This document shows, piece by piece, positions 62,824 to 64,000 of a stretch of DNA of 64,000 nt. Position 1 is the first letter of the stretch. Each line of letters begins with the position of its first letter. Location of the stretch: positions 1,575,001 to 1,639,000 of the forward strand of contig NZ_CP113948.1 of assembly GCF_026810365.1 (NCBI RefSeq), read 5' to 3'. The position numbers and the translations under genes were made by a program. The notes beneath the pieces were generated by a model. That model did not search any database. It was not told the origin of the DNA and saw only the letters and a program-made list of their open reading frames with translations. This DNA comes from Flavobacterium praedii (GTDB taxonomy: Bacteria > Bacteroidota > Bacteroidia > Flavobacteriales > Flavobacteriaceae).

Positions 62824-63586
62824 AAGCTTTTATATTCAGGAGTTCCTCTAAGGGAACAACAGTGTAATTATTTTTTTGTAAAAACGATAACAATTCTTCT
62901 AGGACGCTTACCGTTTGACTCGACGTATCGTGCAAAAGTACAATTCCTCCAGGTTTAATTCTTTTTACAATTCGATTCAAAAGAAACTTTTCGTTTTTGA
63001 TAATCCCATCCAATGATCGAATATTCCAACCAATCGTTTGGTGCTCGGTTACCTTCAATGCTCTTCGAATGGAAGGATTGGTTACCCCATAAGGCGGTCT
63101 GAATAATTTTGGTTTCAAACCCGAAACAGATTCAATCAAAGCATCGGTTTGTTCAATTTCAGCAATAATTTGATTTTTATTATAAAAATCAAAAAAAGGA
63201 GAATGACTATAGGAATGATTTCCAACGGCATGTCCTTCCTTTATCGTGTTTTTTAAAATATCGGGGTGTTTTGCTATATTTTTTCCAATACAAAAAAAAG
63301 TGGCTTTAGCATTGTACTTCCGTAATACATCTAAAACCGTAATTGTTATTTCATTTGGTCCATCATCAAAGGTAATCGCAATTTTCTTTTCGTTTTCCAA
63401 TGGATTACTGCAATAGGTTTTGACATGATAATTGGAAGCCACAAACGTAGAGCCCCAAAATACAATCAAAAACCAAAAACAAGCAACAATAATAAAAAAA
63501 TGGACTTCTATTACTACAAAGAAGCTAATCAAAGCGAGTAGTATTAGAAACAAAATAAAAAAAACAGTTACAATTTTATGTTTCAA
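62813..63586 (-). CDS. Polysaccharide deacetylase family protein (NodB-like)
   Basis: The 257-residue protein has two N-terminal membrane helices and a NodB homology domain (about 65-250). Motifs are AITFDDGPNE (metal-binding Asp pair), VGNHSYSHSPF (two His ligands), FRPPYGVTNP and GGIVLLHDT. All catalytic residues are present. It probably acts at the periplasmic face. A deacetylase of this kind recurs in flexirubin-type clusters, though its substrate there is not established. It overlaps the upstream ketosynthase gene by 4 bp. Confidence 0.85.
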   Translation of the reverse strand: MKHKIVTVFFILFLILLALISFFVVIEVHFFIIVACFWFLIVFWGSTFVASNYHVKTYCSNPLENEKKIAITFDDGPNEITITVLDVLRKYNAKATFFCIGKNIAKHPDILKNTIKEGHAVGNHSYSHSPFFDFYNKNQIIAEIEQTDALIESVSGLKPKLFRPPYGVTNPSIRRALKVTEHQTIGWNIRSLDGIIKNEKFLLNRIVKRIKPGGIVLLHDTSSQTVSVLEELLSFLQKNNYTVVPLEELLNIKAYAN

Positions 63587-64000
63587 CAGCTTGATATTAA
63601 AGTAAAACTATGATCTTTTCCATTGCGTTGATTGTACAAAAGTATAGTTTTATACGTTGCTTTATCAAGTGCATTTATTTTTACAATATCGGGAATATTT
63701 TGCGTTTGGATAATTTTTGAACCAATCCATAACCCAAATGCAGAAGCAGTATCATACTCCCCACTTAAATGTTTGTAATATACTTGCGGGATATTTGCAA
63801 AAGTAATTTTAGAAAGATTTTTATAATACAAATCAGATTCAACATCGCCATTATATCCTAAAATTATAGCGTCAATTTCATTAATTTTCAGATCATTTGA
63901 AGCTAAAAAAGAAATAATCTTTCCTTCAACCTCGGATACATCCAATTTATTCAGGATTTCTACATCTAAAATTTCGGCAATTGTATTTTCTTTTATTTCA
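63583..64000 (-). CDS. Beta-ketoacyl synthase-like protein, C-terminal part (cut by window edge)
   Basis: About 138 codons are visible; the frame continues past the right edge, so the start and the active-site cysteine region are outside. The visible part shows KHLSGEYDTASAFGLWIG, the conserved ketosynthase strand with its histidine, and ends ILLYNQRNGKDHSFTLI, the last strand that in full enzymes is the NFGFGG-type region. It could be a ketosynthase or a chain-length factor of the polyene assembly line. The nearest in-frame TTG (63945) is internal and not the start. Confidence 0.75.
   Translation of the reverse strand, partial: EIKENTIAEILDVEILNKLDVSEVEGKIISFLASNDLKINEIDAIILGYNGDVESDLYYKNLSKITFANIPQVYYKHLSGEYDTASAFGLWIGSKIIQTQNIPDIVKINALDKATYKTILLYNQRNGKDHSFTLISSC

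Overview
The window is a chromosomal segment of a flavobacterium (Bacteroidota, most likely Flavobacterium or a close relative). This rests on the very AT-rich intergenic DNA, promoters of the Bacteroidota TAnnTTTG type, a type IX secretion (T9SS) C-terminal sorting domain on the GH57 protein, gene content such as ribBA next to LolA/LptFG and FtsK, and a flexirubin/dialkylresorcinol-type pigment cluster at the right end. No rRNA, CRISPR array or complete insertion sequence is visible. There is one tRNA, tRNA-Ser(UGA).

Layout. 1-3600: end of a degenerate amidohydrolase, a PH-domain protein, a dipeptide epimerase and a PLP enzyme. 3960-7200: two tandem Amt ammonium transporters, each with its own terminator and no PII gene beside them. 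7372-10269: a three-part kinase / M23-like / class III aminotransferase fusion. 10325-15044 (minus): pabB-tilS-dsbD. 16061-17464: lipoamide dehydrogenase. 18001-20820: secreted GH57-type protein with starch-binding and T9SS domains. 21151-25873: an Lrp regulator divergent from a trans-sulfuration enzyme, a CDGSH protein and an amino-acid permease. 26221-27980: a small variable island with the broken end of a polymorphic toxin, its putative immunity gene and an XRE regulator pair, bracketed by copies of one hairpin-rich repeat. 28297-33422: a peptidoglycan recycling group (GHL10/DigH-like, AmpG-like, NagZ-like). 33547-36162: peroxiredoxin, thioredoxin, small protein, Tpx and diacylglycerol kinase. 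36181-42243: ftsK, lolA, lptF/G-type permease and ribBA. 42962-46827: tRNA-Ser, a DUF1826-like gene, an atypical pyruvate kinase and an unknown. 46894-50302: copper module (HMA-AraC regulator, CopA, CopZ-like). 50299-64000 (minus): the distal part of a flexirubin-type cluster, tightly packed with overlapping stops and starts and running off the window.

The genes fall into recognisable teams: ammonium uptake; envelope redox and thiol defence (DsbD, peroxiredoxins, thioredoxin); lipoprotein and LPS export (LolA, LptFG-like); cell-wall recycling; copper export; and a lipid-type pigment factory that carries its own LolA, lipoprotein, RND-type exporter and acyltransferase. The least ordinary DNA is non-coding: several dispersed hairpin element families, of which one (34996-35114 and 38791-38911) keeps base pairing while its stem sequence differs, and the repeat-bracketed toxin-immunity remnant. 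All product names come from reading the translated sequence; no database search was possible.
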